The notes beneath the pieces were generated by a model. The model was not told where the DNA came from and did not search any database. It saw only the letters and a list, made by a program, of their open reading frames with translations. This document shows, in pieces, positions 18,796 to 27,100 of a stretch of DNA of 64,000 nt. This DNA is from DATGKG01 sp963783145 (lineage in GTDB: Bacteria > Desulfobacterota > Binatia > Binatales > Binataceae). The stretch spans positions 372,001-436,000 of the forward strand of contig CAWAMM010000011.1 of the NCBI GenBank assembly GCA_963783145.1. Reading direction: 5' to 3'. Made by a program: the position numbers and the translations under genes. How positions within the stretch are numbered: position 1 is the first letter of the stretch; the number at the start of each line of letters is the position of its first letter.

Positions 18796-18864
18796 GACGC
18801 GAAGCGGGCGTAGCCACGCCGCAGGCGTACCCGAGGCGGAGCGAAGCGGAGTCGAGGGAAACTT
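18796..18864 (+). repeat. Dispersed GC-rich repeat A, copy 1
   Basis: About 69 bp. The core GCGAAGCGGGCG is followed by a short variable palindrome and then GAGGCGGAGCGAAGCGGAGT and CGAGG. The same element occurs at 19851-19923 and 45785-45855. It ends 20 bp upstream of the LLM-oxidoreductase start. Confidence 0.85.
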
Positions 18865-18884
18865 AAAAAAAAAGGACGCACCTC

Positions 18885-19835
18885 ATGGCCCAAGCCAAAA
18901 CTAAAATCGCGCTCGCTCTCTCGGCGATGCCTGATACGCCACCCCAAACCATCGTCGACCTCTCCAAGAGCGTCGAGGACAACGGTCTCGCCGGCGTTTT
19001 CATGACCGAGGCCGGCAACGACTCGCTCGCTTATTGCCTCGGCATCGGACAGCACACGCGCACCATCAAGCTCGGCACCGCGATCACGAATATCTACCTG
19101 CGCCATCCCGCGCTGCTCGCCAATGAGGCCGCGGCGGTGCAGGAGTTCACCGGCGGACGCTTCATCCTCGGGCTCGGCACCGGGCACAAGGAGATGAACA
19201 CCCTCCTCGGCATCGAGATGGGCGAGCCGATGGTGAAAATGCGCGAGGTCGTGACCACGCTGCGCAAGGCGATCGACGGCGGCCGCACGGGGCCCAAGGT
19301 CACCTCGAAGCTGCCGATTTACCTCGCGGGTGTGTCGCGTCCGATGGTGCGGCTCGCGGGTGAAATCGCCGACGGCGTCATCTTCAATTTTTTCCCGCCC
19401 GCGCGGGTCAAGCAGGCGCTCGGCGAGCTGGCCGAGGGCGCGCAGAAGGCAAATCGCAACGTCGATGAGATCGAGCCGACGCTGTTCGCGACCGCGTTCA
19501 TCTCCGATGACCTCGAGGCGGCACGGCGTCCCGCGCGCAAGCTGCTCTCGCGCTATGGTGCATTGCGCTACTACGGCAACATGCTCGCCAACGCCGGCTT
19601 CAAGGCCGAGATCGAAGGCATTCGCGCGGCCGGCCGCGACGAGCCGAAAGCGATGGCCGCGGTGAGCGACAACATGATCGATTCCGCGTTGCTGGTGGGC
19701 CCCGAATCGCGCATTCGCGACCGCCTCGCGGAGCTGGCCGCGCCGGGCCTCGGCACCGTGATCGTGTTCGTCAATCCAGTGAACGAGGATCGCGTGAGCG
19801 GAAACAAGCGAGCGATCCGCGCACTGAAGGCTTAA
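18885..19835 (+). CDS. LLM-class flavin-dependent oxidoreductase
   Basis: 316 residues of the luciferase-like TIM barrel. It contains GVFMTEAGNDSL, IKLGTAITNIYLRHP (the usual hallmark of F420/FMN LLM enzymes), then FILGLGTGHKE and LPIYLAGVSRPMVRLAGEIADG. It is predicted to use FMN or coenzyme F420 on an organic substrate, in the cytosol. RBS AAAGGA lies in the poly-A stretch just after repeat copy A1. An SDR follows 132 bp downstream on the same strand, so the two may act in one pathway. Confidence 0.9.
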   Translation: MAQAKTKIALALSAMPDTPPQTIVDLSKSVEDNGLAGVFMTEAGNDSLAYCLGIGQHTRTIKLGTAITNIYLRHPALLANEAAAVQEFTGGRFILGLGTGHKEMNTLLGIEMGEPMVKMREVVTTLRKAIDGGRTGPKVTSKLPIYLAGVSRPMVRLAGEIADGVIFNFFPPARVKQALGELAEGAQKANRNVDEIEPTLFATAFISDDLEAARRPARKLLSRYGALRYYGNMLANAGFKAEIEGIRAAGRDEPKAMAAVSDNMIDSALLVGPESRIRDRLAELAAPGLGTVIVFVNPVNEDRVSGNKRAIRALKA

Positions 19836-19850
19836 GGCAACGATCTGGTT

Positions 19851-19923
19851 AGAGGCGCGAAGCGGGCAAAGCCGCCGCGCAGCGGCTTCCGAGGCGGAGC
19901 GCAGCGGAGTCGAGGAGAAGTTT
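19851..19923 (+). repeat. Dispersed GC-rich repeat A, copy 2
   Basis: Second copy of the element at 18796, with a longer internal palindrome (GCCGCCGCGCAGCGGC). It ends in GTCGAGGAGAAGTTT, 44 bp upstream of the SDR start. Confidence 0.85.
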
Positions 19924-19967
19924 ATGACGGCGCTACTGCGCCGGGAGAGGTCTGGGGAGAGAGAATC

Positions 19968-20756
19968 ATGCCTTACGCAATCGTCACCGGCGGCGCCCGC
20001 GGCCTCGGACTCGGAATCGTCAACGCGCTCTTCGAGCACAAGGTCGTCGATGAGGTCGCCGTCATCGATCTGAAGCTGGCGCCGCCGCCCACCGAAATCG
20101 CGAGCAAGGTCCATGGCTTCACCGCCGATGTGACCGACGAAAAGCAGGTCCATCAGGCGGTCGAGGCAATCGCGGCGAAGCTCGGGCCCAATCCCGCGGT
20201 GCTCTGCAACAACGCCGGCGGTGGCGAGCGCGCCTGGTTCGAGCATGGCCGCGAAGGCGAATGGGAAACGGTCGAGATTTTTCGCCGCTACGTCGACCTG
20301 AACCTGAACTCAGTCCATATCGTGACGCGCGAGGTCGCGCCTCGAATGAAGGCCGGCGCGGCGATTTGCAATACCGCCTCGATCGCCGGGCAGCTCGCGA
20401 GCCCGTTCCTCGCCGCCTATGCAGCCGCCAAGGCGGGCGTAATTTCCTACAGCAAGACCTGCGCGCTCCAGCTCGGACCCAAGGGCATCCGCGTCAATGC
20501 GGTCGCGCCCGGTCTCATCTACACCCGCGTGTGGGAGGACCTCGGCGCGGCGCTCGGCGGTGGCGATGCCAAGGCGCGCGCAACCTTCGAGGCCACCGTG
20601 CGCAGCTCGGTGCCGCTCGGACGCGAGCAGACCATGCAGGACATCGGGCGCACGGTCGCATGGCTATGCTCCGAGCAGGCGCAAAACATTACCGGCCAGG
20701 TGGTCGCGATTGACGGCGGCATCACGCTGGGCGGGCGCTTCGATCGCCGCGAATAA
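19968..20756 (+). CDS. SDR-family NAD(P)-dependent oxidoreductase
   Basis: A classical SDR of 262 residues. TGGARGLGLG is at about 7-16, NNAGGG near 85, and the substrate region MKAGAAICNTASIAG carries the Ser. YAAAKAGV gives Tyr and Lys, followed by KGIRVNAVAPGLIYT and ITGQVVAIDGG. The start is supported by GGGGAGAGAGA upstream. It is probably an alcohol or hydroxyacid dehydrogenase, possibly partnered with the preceding LLM oxidoreductase. Confidence 0.92.
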   Translation: MPYAIVTGGARGLGLGIVNALFEHKVVDEVAVIDLKLAPPPTEIASKVHGFTADVTDEKQVHQAVEAIAAKLGPNPAVLCNNAGGGERAWFEHGREGEWETVEIFRRYVDLNLNSVHIVTREVAPRMKAGAAICNTASIAGQLASPFLAAYAAAKAGVISYSKTCALQLGPKGIRVNAVAPGLIYTRVWEDLGAALGGGDAKARATFEATVRSSVPLGREQTMQDIGRTVAWLCSEQAQNITGQVVAIDGGITLGGRFDRRE

Positions 20757-20768
20757 TTTGGAGTGCTT

Positions 20769-20847
20769 CCTCTCCCGTCATCTTTTCGCGGGAGAGGTCG
20801 ACCGGCGCGATTGTCGCTCCTCGGCTGCGCGACAATCGTGCCGGTCG
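20769..20847. repeat. Double-hairpin intergenic palindrome (REP/BIME-like)
   Basis: Two nested-adjacent palindromes. CCTCTCCCG at 20769-20777 pairs perfectly with CGGGAGAGG at 20789-20797. CGACCGGCGCGATTGTCGC at 20799-20817 pairs with 18 of 19 bases of 20829-20847. There is no T-tract. It looks like a REP/BIME unit rather than a terminator and fills the SDR-to-CCA gap. Confidence 0.75.
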
Positions 20848-20906
20848 GGTGAGGGTGCTTCGAACGCCGTGCTGCCTTGAAGAATCGACCCGCAAGCTCC
20901 GGTAAA

Positions 20907-22238
20907 ATGCGCACCATGTCCGCCAAGGAAGAAAAAGCCCTCGCGATCCTGCGCCGCCTGCGCGACCACGGCTTCATCGCGCTCTTCAACGGCGGGTGCG
21001 TGCGCGATCGCCTGCTCGGAATCCCCATCAAGGATTACGACATCGCCACCGATGCGCGCCCCGAGGTTGTGCAGCGTCTGTTCGACAACACCGTCGCGGT
21101 CGGCGCGCAGTTCGGCGTCATCATGGTGATTGTCGACGGCGAGCCCTACGAGGTCGCGACCTTTCGCGCCGACGCGCCCTACGTCGATGGCCGCCGCCCG
21201 TCGTCGGTGAGCTTCGGCACTATCGAGGAGGACGCCAAGCGCCGCGACTTCACCATTGGTGGAATGTATTACGACCCCTTCGAGGATCGCCTGATCGATA
21301 CCGTCGGCGGGATGCGCGATTTGCGCGCCGGCATCATCCGCGCGATCGGAAATCCTTACGACCGTTTCGCCGAGGATCATCTGCGCGTGCTGCGCGCCGC
21401 GCGTTTTTCCGCGCGCCTGAATTTCACCATCGAGCCCGAGACGCACAAAGCGATGAGGCTCACCGCGCCGATGGTGCCGAAGGTTTCCGCCGAGCGCATC
21501 GGCGAGGAAATCGTCCGCCTGATGACTGAGGGTGGCGCCGCGCGCGGGATGGACATCATGGTCGAGACCGGGCTGATGAAAGAAGTCCTGCCCGAAGTGC
21601 TCCCGATGATCGGATGCGAGCAGCCCGCCAACTATCATCCCGAGGGCGATGTCTACGTGCATACCCGGATCGCGGTCGCGATGCTGAGTCCCGGATGCGC
21701 CGAGAGCCTCGCGTTCGGAATTCTTTTTCACGACATCGCCAAGCCGCAGACCCGCGCCGAGCAGAACGGCAAGGTCACCTACTACGGCCACACCGATATC
21801 GGCGCCGAGATGGCGATCGATATCCTCGCGCGGTTGCGCCGCTCGCGCGCAGTGCAGGAGCGCGTCGCTTACCTGGTGAAAAATCATTTGCGGCTGACGA
21901 TGGCGCCGCGCATGCGCACCTCGACGCTCAAGCGGATGCTCAGCGAAGACGGCTTCGACGAGCTGCTCGAAGTTTGCCGCATGGACGCGCTCGCCTCCAG
22001 CTCGTACCTCGGCCACTACCACTTCTGCCGCCATGCCATGGCGCAGATGACGCCGGCCCAGATGCGACCCCCGCGTTTCATCAGCGGACGCGATCTGATC
22101 GGGATGGGATTCAAGCCGGGCCCCGCTTTCAAAAATATTTTGAAGGAGCTCGAAGACCTGCAACTCGATGGCGCAATTGCCGACCGCGAGGCGGCCCTCG
22201 ACTACATCCGCCAACATTATCCCGCGGCTGGAAACTGA
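20907..22238 (+). CDS. CCA tRNA nucleotidyltransferase / poly(A) polymerase family, class II with HD domain
   Basis: About 443 residues. The class II nucleotidyltransferase head has NGGCVRDRLLG and the catalytic pair DYD near residue 44. RRDFTIGGMYYDP and the RNA- and nucleotide-binding DRFAEDHLRVLRAARFSA stretch follow. An HD phosphohydrolase motif, FHDIAKP, is near 275. Family members add or repair the tRNA 3' CCA or polyadenylate RNA; sequence alone does not decide between them. The start is either this ATG or one three codons later; neither has a strong Shine-Dalgarno. It precedes the ABC ATPase by six bases, so the two are probably cotranscribed. Confidence 0.88.
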   Translation: MRTMSAKEEKALAILRRLRDHGFIALFNGGCVRDRLLGIPIKDYDIATDARPEVVQRLFDNTVAVGAQFGVIMVIVDGEPYEVATFRADAPYVDGRRPSSVSFGTIEEDAKRRDFTIGGMYYDPFEDRLIDTVGGMRDLRAGIIRAIGNPYDRFAEDHLRVLRAARFSARLNFTIEPETHKAMRLTAPMVPKVSAERIGEEIVRLMTEGGAARGMDIMVETGLMKEVLPEVLPMIGCEQPANYHPEGDVYVHTRIAVAMLSPGCAESLAFGILFHDIAKPQTRAEQNGKVTYYGHTDIGAEMAIDILARLRRSRAVQERVAYLVKNHLRLTMAPRMRTSTLKRMLSEDGFDELLEVCRMDALASSSYLGHYHFCRHAMAQMTPAQMRPPRFISGRDLIGMGFKPGPAFKNILKELEDLQLDGAIADREAALDYIRQHYPAAGN

Positions 22239-22244
22239 GCGGGC

Positions 22245-23735
22245 TTGCTCGAAGCGAAATCCATCACTCGGCGCTTTGGGCGGACCATCGCGCTCGATAA
22301 CGTCGACTTCATCGCGCGGGCCGGCGAGATCCACGCGCTGCTCGGCGAAAACGGTGCGGGCAAAACCACCCTGATGAACGTGTTCACCGGTCGCCTGCGT
22401 CCCGACGCCGGCGCGGTGCTGCTGGAAGGAAAGCCGCTTCCGCTCGGCTCGCCTGACGCGGCGCTGCGCGCGGGAATCGCCGCGGTGCATCAGAGCACGA
22501 TGCTGTTCGAGCGCTTCAGTTGGGAGGAGAATCTCGCGCTCGGCGGATTCGGTCGCGACGGTGGCGGCTTCGGTCTGACGCGGATCGATTTGCGGGCCGT
22601 GGTGGCGAAGGCGCGTGAACTCGCGCGGCATCTCGGCTTCGAGCTCCCGCCGCCGGGCGCGATCATTGCCGACCGATCGGTCGCCGAGCGCGTGCGCCTC
22701 GAGGTTTTGCGCGCGTTGAGTTTTGACCCGCGCGTGTTGATCCTCGATGAGCCCACCGGCGTGCTTGCCCCCAGCGAGCTCGCGGCATTTCTGGATCTTC
22801 TGCGGCGGCTGCGCGGGGAGGGGCGCATGGTCATTCTCATCACGCATAAACTTGCCGAGGCGCGCGCGGTGGCGGATCGAATCACCGTGCTGCGCGGTGG
22901 CCGCCTCGTCGCGCAGACCACGCCCGCCGAAGCAGACGAAGCGGAGCTGGCGCGCCTCATGATCGGCGAGCTGACCCTCCCTCCGGATGCGAGCCTCCGT
23001 CCGGTAGCAAATGCCGACACGCTGCTTGCGATCGAGAATCTCTCGTATCGAGCCGATGGTGTAACAATCCTCGATGGAATTTCCCTGCGCCTCGGCGCGG
23101 GAGAGATCACCGGGATCGCAGGCGTCGATGGCAACGGGCAGCTCGAGCTGGTCGAAGTGCTCGCCGGCGCGCGACCTGCGACCACCGGATCGTTTCGGGT
23201 CCTCGGGAGTGGTGACGGTTCCGCGATGGCTGTGATCCCGCAGGATCGTGACCTCGACGGGCTGATCCTCGACATGCGGCTGTGGGAAAATCTCCTGCTC
23301 GCCGGGCCGGTGCGCGCGCGGATGACGCGCCACGGATGGCTCGATGTTCCACGCGCGGTGGAATTGTGCCGGGAGGCGCTCACCGCCTTTCGCATCCGCG
23401 CCGCCGGTCCCGAGGCGATTGCATCGTCGCTGTCGGGTGGGAATCGCCAGCGCCTCGAGGTGGCGCGCGCGCTGACCCAGAATCCGCGCGTGATCGTCGC
23501 GCACAACGTGACGCGCGGACTCGATCTGGCTGCGACCGCCGAGGTGCATCGCACGCTGCTGGATTTCGCCGCCGCGGGTGGCGCGGTGCTGCTCATCTCC
23601 AGCGATCTCGACGAGCTCCTCGCGATCGCGAGCCGCCTGTTGGTGATGAGCCGCGGAAAAATTCGCGCGACCGCTCCCGGTGATCGCTCACCGGAAAAGC
23701 TCGGCCTGCTGATGGCCGGCCGCTGGGCTGATTGA
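22245..23735 (+). CDS. ABC transporter ATPase, tandem NBD (sugar/nucleoside type)
   Basis: 496 residues with two ATPase modules, as in RbsA/YufO-type importers. NBD1 has Walker A GENGAGKTT (34-42) and Walker B LILDEP near 165, with the signature replaced by a DRSVAERVRLEVLRAL block. NBD2 has a degenerate Walker A (GVDGNGQLE) and signature SLSGGNRQ. This asymmetry is normal for the family. The TTG start follows the CCA-gene stop by six bases. The two permease genes that should follow are missing; only a permease C-terminal remnant lies downstream, so the transporter is probably non-functional here. Confidence 0.9.
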   Translation: MLEAKSITRRFGRTIALDNVDFIARAGEIHALLGENGAGKTTLMNVFTGRLRPDAGAVLLEGKPLPLGSPDAALRAGIAAVHQSTMLFERFSWEENLALGGFGRDGGGFGLTRIDLRAVVAKARELARHLGFELPPPGAIIADRSVAERVRLEVLRALSFDPRVLILDEPTGVLAPSELAAFLDLLRRLRGEGRMVILITHKLAEARAVADRITVLRGGRLVAQTTPAEADEAELARLMIGELTLPPDASLRPVANADTLLAIENLSYRADGVTILDGISLRLGAGEITGIAGVDGNGQLELVEVLAGARPATTGSFRVLGSGDGSAMAVIPQDRDLDGLILDMRLWENLLLAGPVRARMTRHGWLDVPRAVELCREALTAFRIRAAGPEAIASSLSGGNRQRLEVARALTQNPRVIVAHNVTRGLDLAATAEVHRTLLDFAAAGGAVLLISSDLDELLAIASRLLVMSRGKIRATAPGDRSPEKLGLLMAGRWAD

Positions 23736-23895
23736 GACGTGCTATTGGCTCTGGGAGCAGGCGCTCGGCACCGCGGTCCCGTATCAGCTTTTGCTCGCGG
23801 TGCCGTATGCGCTAACGCTGGTCGTCCTGGCGTTCTTCGGCGGTCGGGCGCGCGGCCCGAGCGCGCCGGCGTACCCTACACGCGCGGTTGATTGA
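23736..23895 (+). pseudogene. Remnant of ABC permease C-terminus
   Basis: Directly after the ATPase stop, frame 1 encodes about 53 residues: QALGTAVPYQLLLAVPYALT, then VVLAFFGGRARGPSAPAYP and a stop at 23895. This matches the C-terminal tail typical of BmpA-type nucleoside/sugar ABC permeases (VPYQLLLALPY, then GGRARAPAALG). There is no start codon with RBS and no upstream permease body. It therefore looks like the end of a permease whose 5' portion, and the other permease gene, were deleted. Confidence 0.7.
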
Positions 23896-23939
23896 CAAAG
23901 AGTCTCGGTCTCTCGATGATGAGCCGTTGAGGGGACCAC

Positions 23940-25163
23940 TTGTTGTTGTCAGCATTCAAACGAACTCGTTACGTCATTGCAGTTGCAGTTCTGGTCGTAT
24001 TTGCGGGATGCGGGACGGTCGAGTCTCCCAAAACGGCAGCGCCGGCCGGTGTGCATCGTGTTGCTGGCGGTTTCAACTCTGCTCCACAAGAAGAGTTCGA
24101 ATTCGCCGACGGCAGAATCATCGGTCATCAAAATCTCAAAAATCCTCAGGCGATCGATGTTAAGTACAACGACGGGGGTACAGAGGTGATCGGAACGGTG
24201 CCAACGGTTCAAGACCAGGTTCGAAGGGCTAACTATGCTGCCTTGGCTCCGTTCTGTCGCACTGCGCCGTGCCTGACAGTGAACTACGACGATCATTTCT
24301 ATGCATTTTCAACGCTGGACGGCCAGGCCCTGATCGACACTGAATTGTGGGTGTTCGTGGACCTCGATGCGAAGCAGGATGCGCTTAAATTTCAGGGATG
24401 CGAACAGGGAAGCATCTATAGCTCTTCGGACCTCAAATCGCTGATGGATGTGATGGGGAACCCGCGGCAATCGGAAACTGCATCATCCGAAAAGGATGTT
24501 ACAAGATCTCTCCTGGTTGACGACAAGCTTTGGCGCCGATTTCCCGTGTGCGATTGGCGCCATCGCGTCGGCCTCGATGCGGCGTACCCTCAGCCGCCCG
24601 ACGAAGGTAAGGTGAGAATCGTGCCCGCCAGCCATAGCCATGGTGAGTACGTGGAAGTAAAGGCCGATAAGGGAGTGTTCGTCGATGTCTACCTCGACGA
24701 GGACCCGCATCGGTTGAACAAGGTTGTCTTCAAGTCCCCCAAAGCCTCGTTTTCGTACCGACCGGTTTACAATGAGTCGGATTGCCCTACCCTCGACCGC
24801 TGCGAGCACGCGGTCACCGGACCGCTGAAACAACCCGATCGCTTCGACCTCCATTCCCTCGATGACGAGCCGCTTGCGCAATCCAGGATCTTCGAGGTCG
24901 ACGACACCGTCGGTGGCATCAAGTCCTACGACGGCTGTGCCGGCGGCAGACTCTACTCGGGCAAGAATCGCGATGAGGTCGAGCGCGAGGTCAAGGAGGC
25001 GCTGGAGAATCCTGCGCCACCGCCAGTCAAGGGAGCGCCGGTGCTCGGCACGCCGGAGACCTCCGAGAGTGGCGATACCGTGATTCCCGATGCCTTCTGC
25101 GACTGGACTTATCGCAGGAAACAGGCGCAGGCGCTGATGAACAAATCGCAGGGAACCCGGTGA
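23940..25163 (+). CDS. Hypothetical lipoprotein with internal duplication
   Basis: 407 residues starting at TTG, with a signal sequence ending in lipobox FAGC (Cys24). The mature part contains two related halves, residues about 106-210 and 282-395. Each has a Cys pair (C106/C111 and C282/C288), a Leu-Asp element (FSTLDG and HSLDDE), a Gly-Cys turn (FQGCEQGSIYS and YDGCAGGRLYS), an NP turn and a terminal CDW (204-206 and 387-389). Six or more paired cysteines suggest disulfides in the periplasm. I do not recognise the family. Confidence 0.8.
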   Translation: MLLSAFKRTRYVIAVAVLVVFAGCGTVESPKTAAPAGVHRVAGGFNSAPQEEFEFADGRIIGHQNLKNPQAIDVKYNDGGTEVIGTVPTVQDQVRRANYAALAPFCRTAPCLTVNYDDHFYAFSTLDGQALIDTELWVFVDLDAKQDALKFQGCEQGSIYSSSDLKSLMDVMGNPRQSETASSEKDVTRSLLVDDKLWRRFPVCDWRHRVGLDAAYPQPPDEGKVRIVPASHSHGEYVEVKADKGVFVDVYLDEDPHRLNKVVFKSPKASFSYRPVYNESDCPTLDRCEHAVTGPLKQPDRFDLHSLDDEPLAQSRIFEVDDTVGGIKSYDGCAGGRLYSGKNRDEVEREVKEALENPAPPPVKGAPVLGTPETSESGDTVIPDAFCDWTYRRKQAQALMNKSQGTR

Positions 25164-25208
25164 CGCGCGAGGCTGCGCGAGTTTTCCGAGCATGCTATTT
25201 TAACGCCC

Positions 25209-25487
25209 ATGCGCGAGACCGTTCCAAATACTTCTGCGTTCCCGACCGCGCGATGCGAGCCGTGCGGCAAGTCGGTGCTGACCTACGTCACCCTCGATGA
25301 GTGCGGCGGCGAGGTTCGATCTTGCGTGCATTGCGATGCGCCGATCATTGAATCGCTCCGCTGGCTGACCGCATCGGAGCTGGAGGCCGAGGGCTACGAA
25401 ATCGGCTATCGCCCCGACGACAAGCCGAAATCCGGCGGCGGATGCGATTCTGGCGGATGCGGTTCCTGCTCCACGAAGAAGCACTAA
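25209..25487 (+). CDS. Small zinc-ribbon protein with Cys-rich tail
   Basis: 92 residues. A zinc ribbon is formed by CEPC and CVHC knuckles about 20 residues apart. The C-terminal tail GGGCDSGGCGSCSTKKH resembles the Cys-Gly tails of small metal-binding proteins. No function can be assigned. The ATG at 25209 is the only good start, and the gene ends just before a strong bidirectional terminator. Confidence 0.75.
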   Translation: MRETVPNTSAFPTARCEPCGKSVLTYVTLDECGGEVRSCVHCDAPIIESLRWLTASELEAEGYEIGYRPDDKPKSGGGCDSGGCGSCSTKKH

Positions 25488-25501
25488 ATCGCCAATGAAA
25501 A

Positions 25502-25532
25502 AGGCGCCCCACCTGGAGCGCCTTCTTTTTCT
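25502..25532. terminator. Bidirectional intrinsic terminator
   Basis: AAGGCGC and GCGCCTT arms with a 10-base loop, followed by CTTTTTCTT on the plus strand. On the minus strand the stem is followed by TTTTTC. It serves the zinc-ribbon gene and the convergent glutaredoxin gene. Confidence 0.9.
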
Positions 25533-25554
25533 TCGGCTGCCTTTTACGGACCCG

Positions 25555-25788
25555 CTAGCCCTTCAATCCGAGGAAGTGCCGGAGCTTCTCGGCGTCGAAG
25601 CCGAGCATGGTTTCATTGTCGATCTTGATGACCGGCGCGGCCCGGTAGCCCATCGCGAGCAGCTCCTCGCGCGCCGCGGAATCTTCGGAAACGTTGCGCT
25701 CGGTAAATTCAACGCCGTTGCGAGCCAGAAATTCTTTTGCGTGGTTACACGCGTTGCAGCCATGCATCGTAAAAACCGTGACGTTCAT
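25555..25788 (-). CDS. Glutaredoxin-like protein (NrdH/Grx fold)
   Basis: 77 residues with an N-terminal CxxC active site (C11-NA-C14) and the glutaredoxin cis-Pro region RAAPVIKID. The tail LGFDAEKLRHFLGL is typical of NrdH-like or UXX-type glutaredoxins. It is predicted to be a dithiol reductant in the cytosol. AGGAGG lies 12 bases before the ATG, a slightly long spacing. It is probably its own transcript. Confidence 0.9.
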   Translation of the reverse strand: MNVTVFTMHGCNACNHAKEFLARNGVEFTERNVSEDSAAREELLAMGYRAAPVIKIDNETMLGFDAEKLRHFLGLKG

Positions 25789-26046
25789 CTAACCGCATGA
25801 CCTCCTGAACGACCGTTACACTTCCGAGTCTAGCACTCCGTACCACGCGAAGCGCTTTAGTCCAAGCCCCGCCAAAGTCCGAAAATCGGCTCCACGCGAC
25901 CAAATCTGCCGATTCGGGAATAAATCGCGCCGCCGATGGCTGATTCTGCGCATGGGCACATCGGGCGCCGCTGCAATTTTCCTTGCGGAGGCGTAGCATC
26001 GTCGGTTCTCGTTTCTGCCAACCTCTAGCATTGGAGGCGAGTTCCG

Positions 26047-26829
26047 ATGAGCAAAGTCGGAGAGCGCGAAGTTGCCGCGGCATGGGATGCGAACGCGCCA
26101 ACCTGGGCAGCGGAAGTCCGCGCCGGACACGATCGCACCCACGAATTCTTTACCAGTCCCCGATTTGCCGAGTTCCTTCCCGATTTGGCGGGGCTGAGCG
26201 TGATCGATCTGGGATGCGGCGAGGGGCGCTATACACGCTCATTCGCGCGTCGTGGTGCGAGGATGACCGGCGTCGATATTTCGCCGGAGATGCTCGCGCT
26301 CGCGCGGCAGGAAGAGGCGCGCGAACCGCTCGGGATTCGCTACGAGCTGGAATCCTCGGCGGAGCTGCGCTCCTTCGCAGACCACAGCTTCGATGCGGTG
26401 GTCTCGACCATGGCGCTGATGGACACGCCGGATTTTCCCGCCGTCGCGCGCCAGGCCTTTCGCGTCATTCGTCAAGGAGGCGGATTTTTCTTCAGCGTGC
26501 TTCATCCATGTTTCATGACGAAGGGCTCGACCTGGGCCAAAGACGCGGAGGAGCGCGTGGTGGGCCGGGTCGTCGGCAACTATTGGAACGAGCAGCCGTA
26601 CCCCGAAAAATGGGGTTTCGATACTGCGCCGGCGTTTACGATTTTCTACTTTCCCTACCGCCTCGAGGACTACCTCAACGGACTCTGCGCGGCGGGCTTT
26701 CGCCTCGAGCGGATTCAGGAGCCGCGCCCCAGCGCCGAGCTGATCGCGGCGCACCCGGAGTTCAGCTTTCTTAGGAACATCCATCAGCACACGGCGTTCG
26801 TGTTGTTCGTCGCGGCCCGAAAAATTTGA
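26047..26829 (+). CDS. Class I SAM-dependent methyltransferase
   Basis: 260 residues with motif I VIDLGCGEGRYTRSFARRG at about 56-74, acidic VDISPEML, and motif IV region FDAVVSTMALMD. VIRQGGGFFFSVLHPCF follows as the post-motif segment, characteristic of the UbiE/Coq3-like group acting on small molecules. The start is the ATG preceded by GGAGGCGAG. The substrate is unknown. The upstream 258-bp gap holds no other gene. Confidence 0.88.
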   Translation: MSKVGEREVAAAWDANAPTWAAEVRAGHDRTHEFFTSPRFAEFLPDLAGLSVIDLGCGEGRYTRSFARRGARMTGVDISPEMLALARQEEAREPLGIRYELESSAELRSFADHSFDAVVSTMALMDTPDFPAVARQAFRVIRQGGGFFFSVLHPCFMTKGSTWAKDAEERVVGRVVGNYWNEQPYPEKWGFDTAPAFTIFYFPYRLEDYLNGLCAAGFRLERIQEPRPSAELIAAHPEFSFLRNIHQHTAFVLFVAARKI

Positions 26830-27100
26830 AGTTTTTGGGAAAGCGCCACCCTGGGTTGCATTTCAGCGCACGATCGCTAAGTTGAAATATGTTTCCGCGC
26901 GCGGCGATCGCGCGGAGGAAAAATAGCTTGGGCTCGCGCCTGGATCCGAAGTTAGGACCGGGACTCTGAGACTTGAGCGCTCTCCCATCGCCGTCCACGC
27001 GCTGATTGGCAAGAGTGTGCTCCTATGTTCGGGGTCGGTTCCAGACGGCCCCGATTTTTTTGCGCCAATTTTTTGCGCCAATTTTTGATGGAGCACCAAT
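26830..27100. other. 271-bp gap with possible small RNA or leader upstream of panB
   Basis: No ORF is supported. It holds a GC-rich hairpin (CCGCGCG and CGCGCGG around 26895-26915), then about 110 bases of unassigned sequence, then a strong intrinsic terminator at 27029-27060. After that comes a short tandem repeat of TTTTTTGCGCCAA (27056-27081) before the panB RBS. A -35/-10-like pair (TTGCAT, N16, TAAGTT) lies near 26857-26884. It is compatible with a stand-alone sRNA or an attenuated leader. It matches neither SRP nor 6S RNA convincingly. Confidence 0.35.
27029..27060 (+). terminator. Intrinsic terminator upstream of panB
   Basis: An eight-base stem (TCGGGGTC with GGCCCCGA, one G-T pair) and a 10-base loop, followed by seven T residues. 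It lies 40 bp ahead of the panB start and 200 bp after the methyltransferase gene, so it could end either a read-through or a leader transcript. Confidence 0.7.

Noticed and set aside
17951..18904. 317-residue frame overlapping DUF1499 and the LLM start
   Set aside because: Out-of-frame shadow, Arg-rich, includes the intergenic repeat.
20778..23549. 923-residue open frame on the minus strand
   Set aside because: It lies opposite the CCA and ABC ATPase genes, whose motifs are intact; composition is Arg/His/Asp-rich without any family pattern, as expected for an antisense frame in high-GC DNA.
26830..27060. 6S or SRP RNA
   Set aside because: Neither the 6S central bubble closing stems nor the SRP GGAA tetraloop/asymmetric loop could be recognised; kept only as an unassigned candidate.
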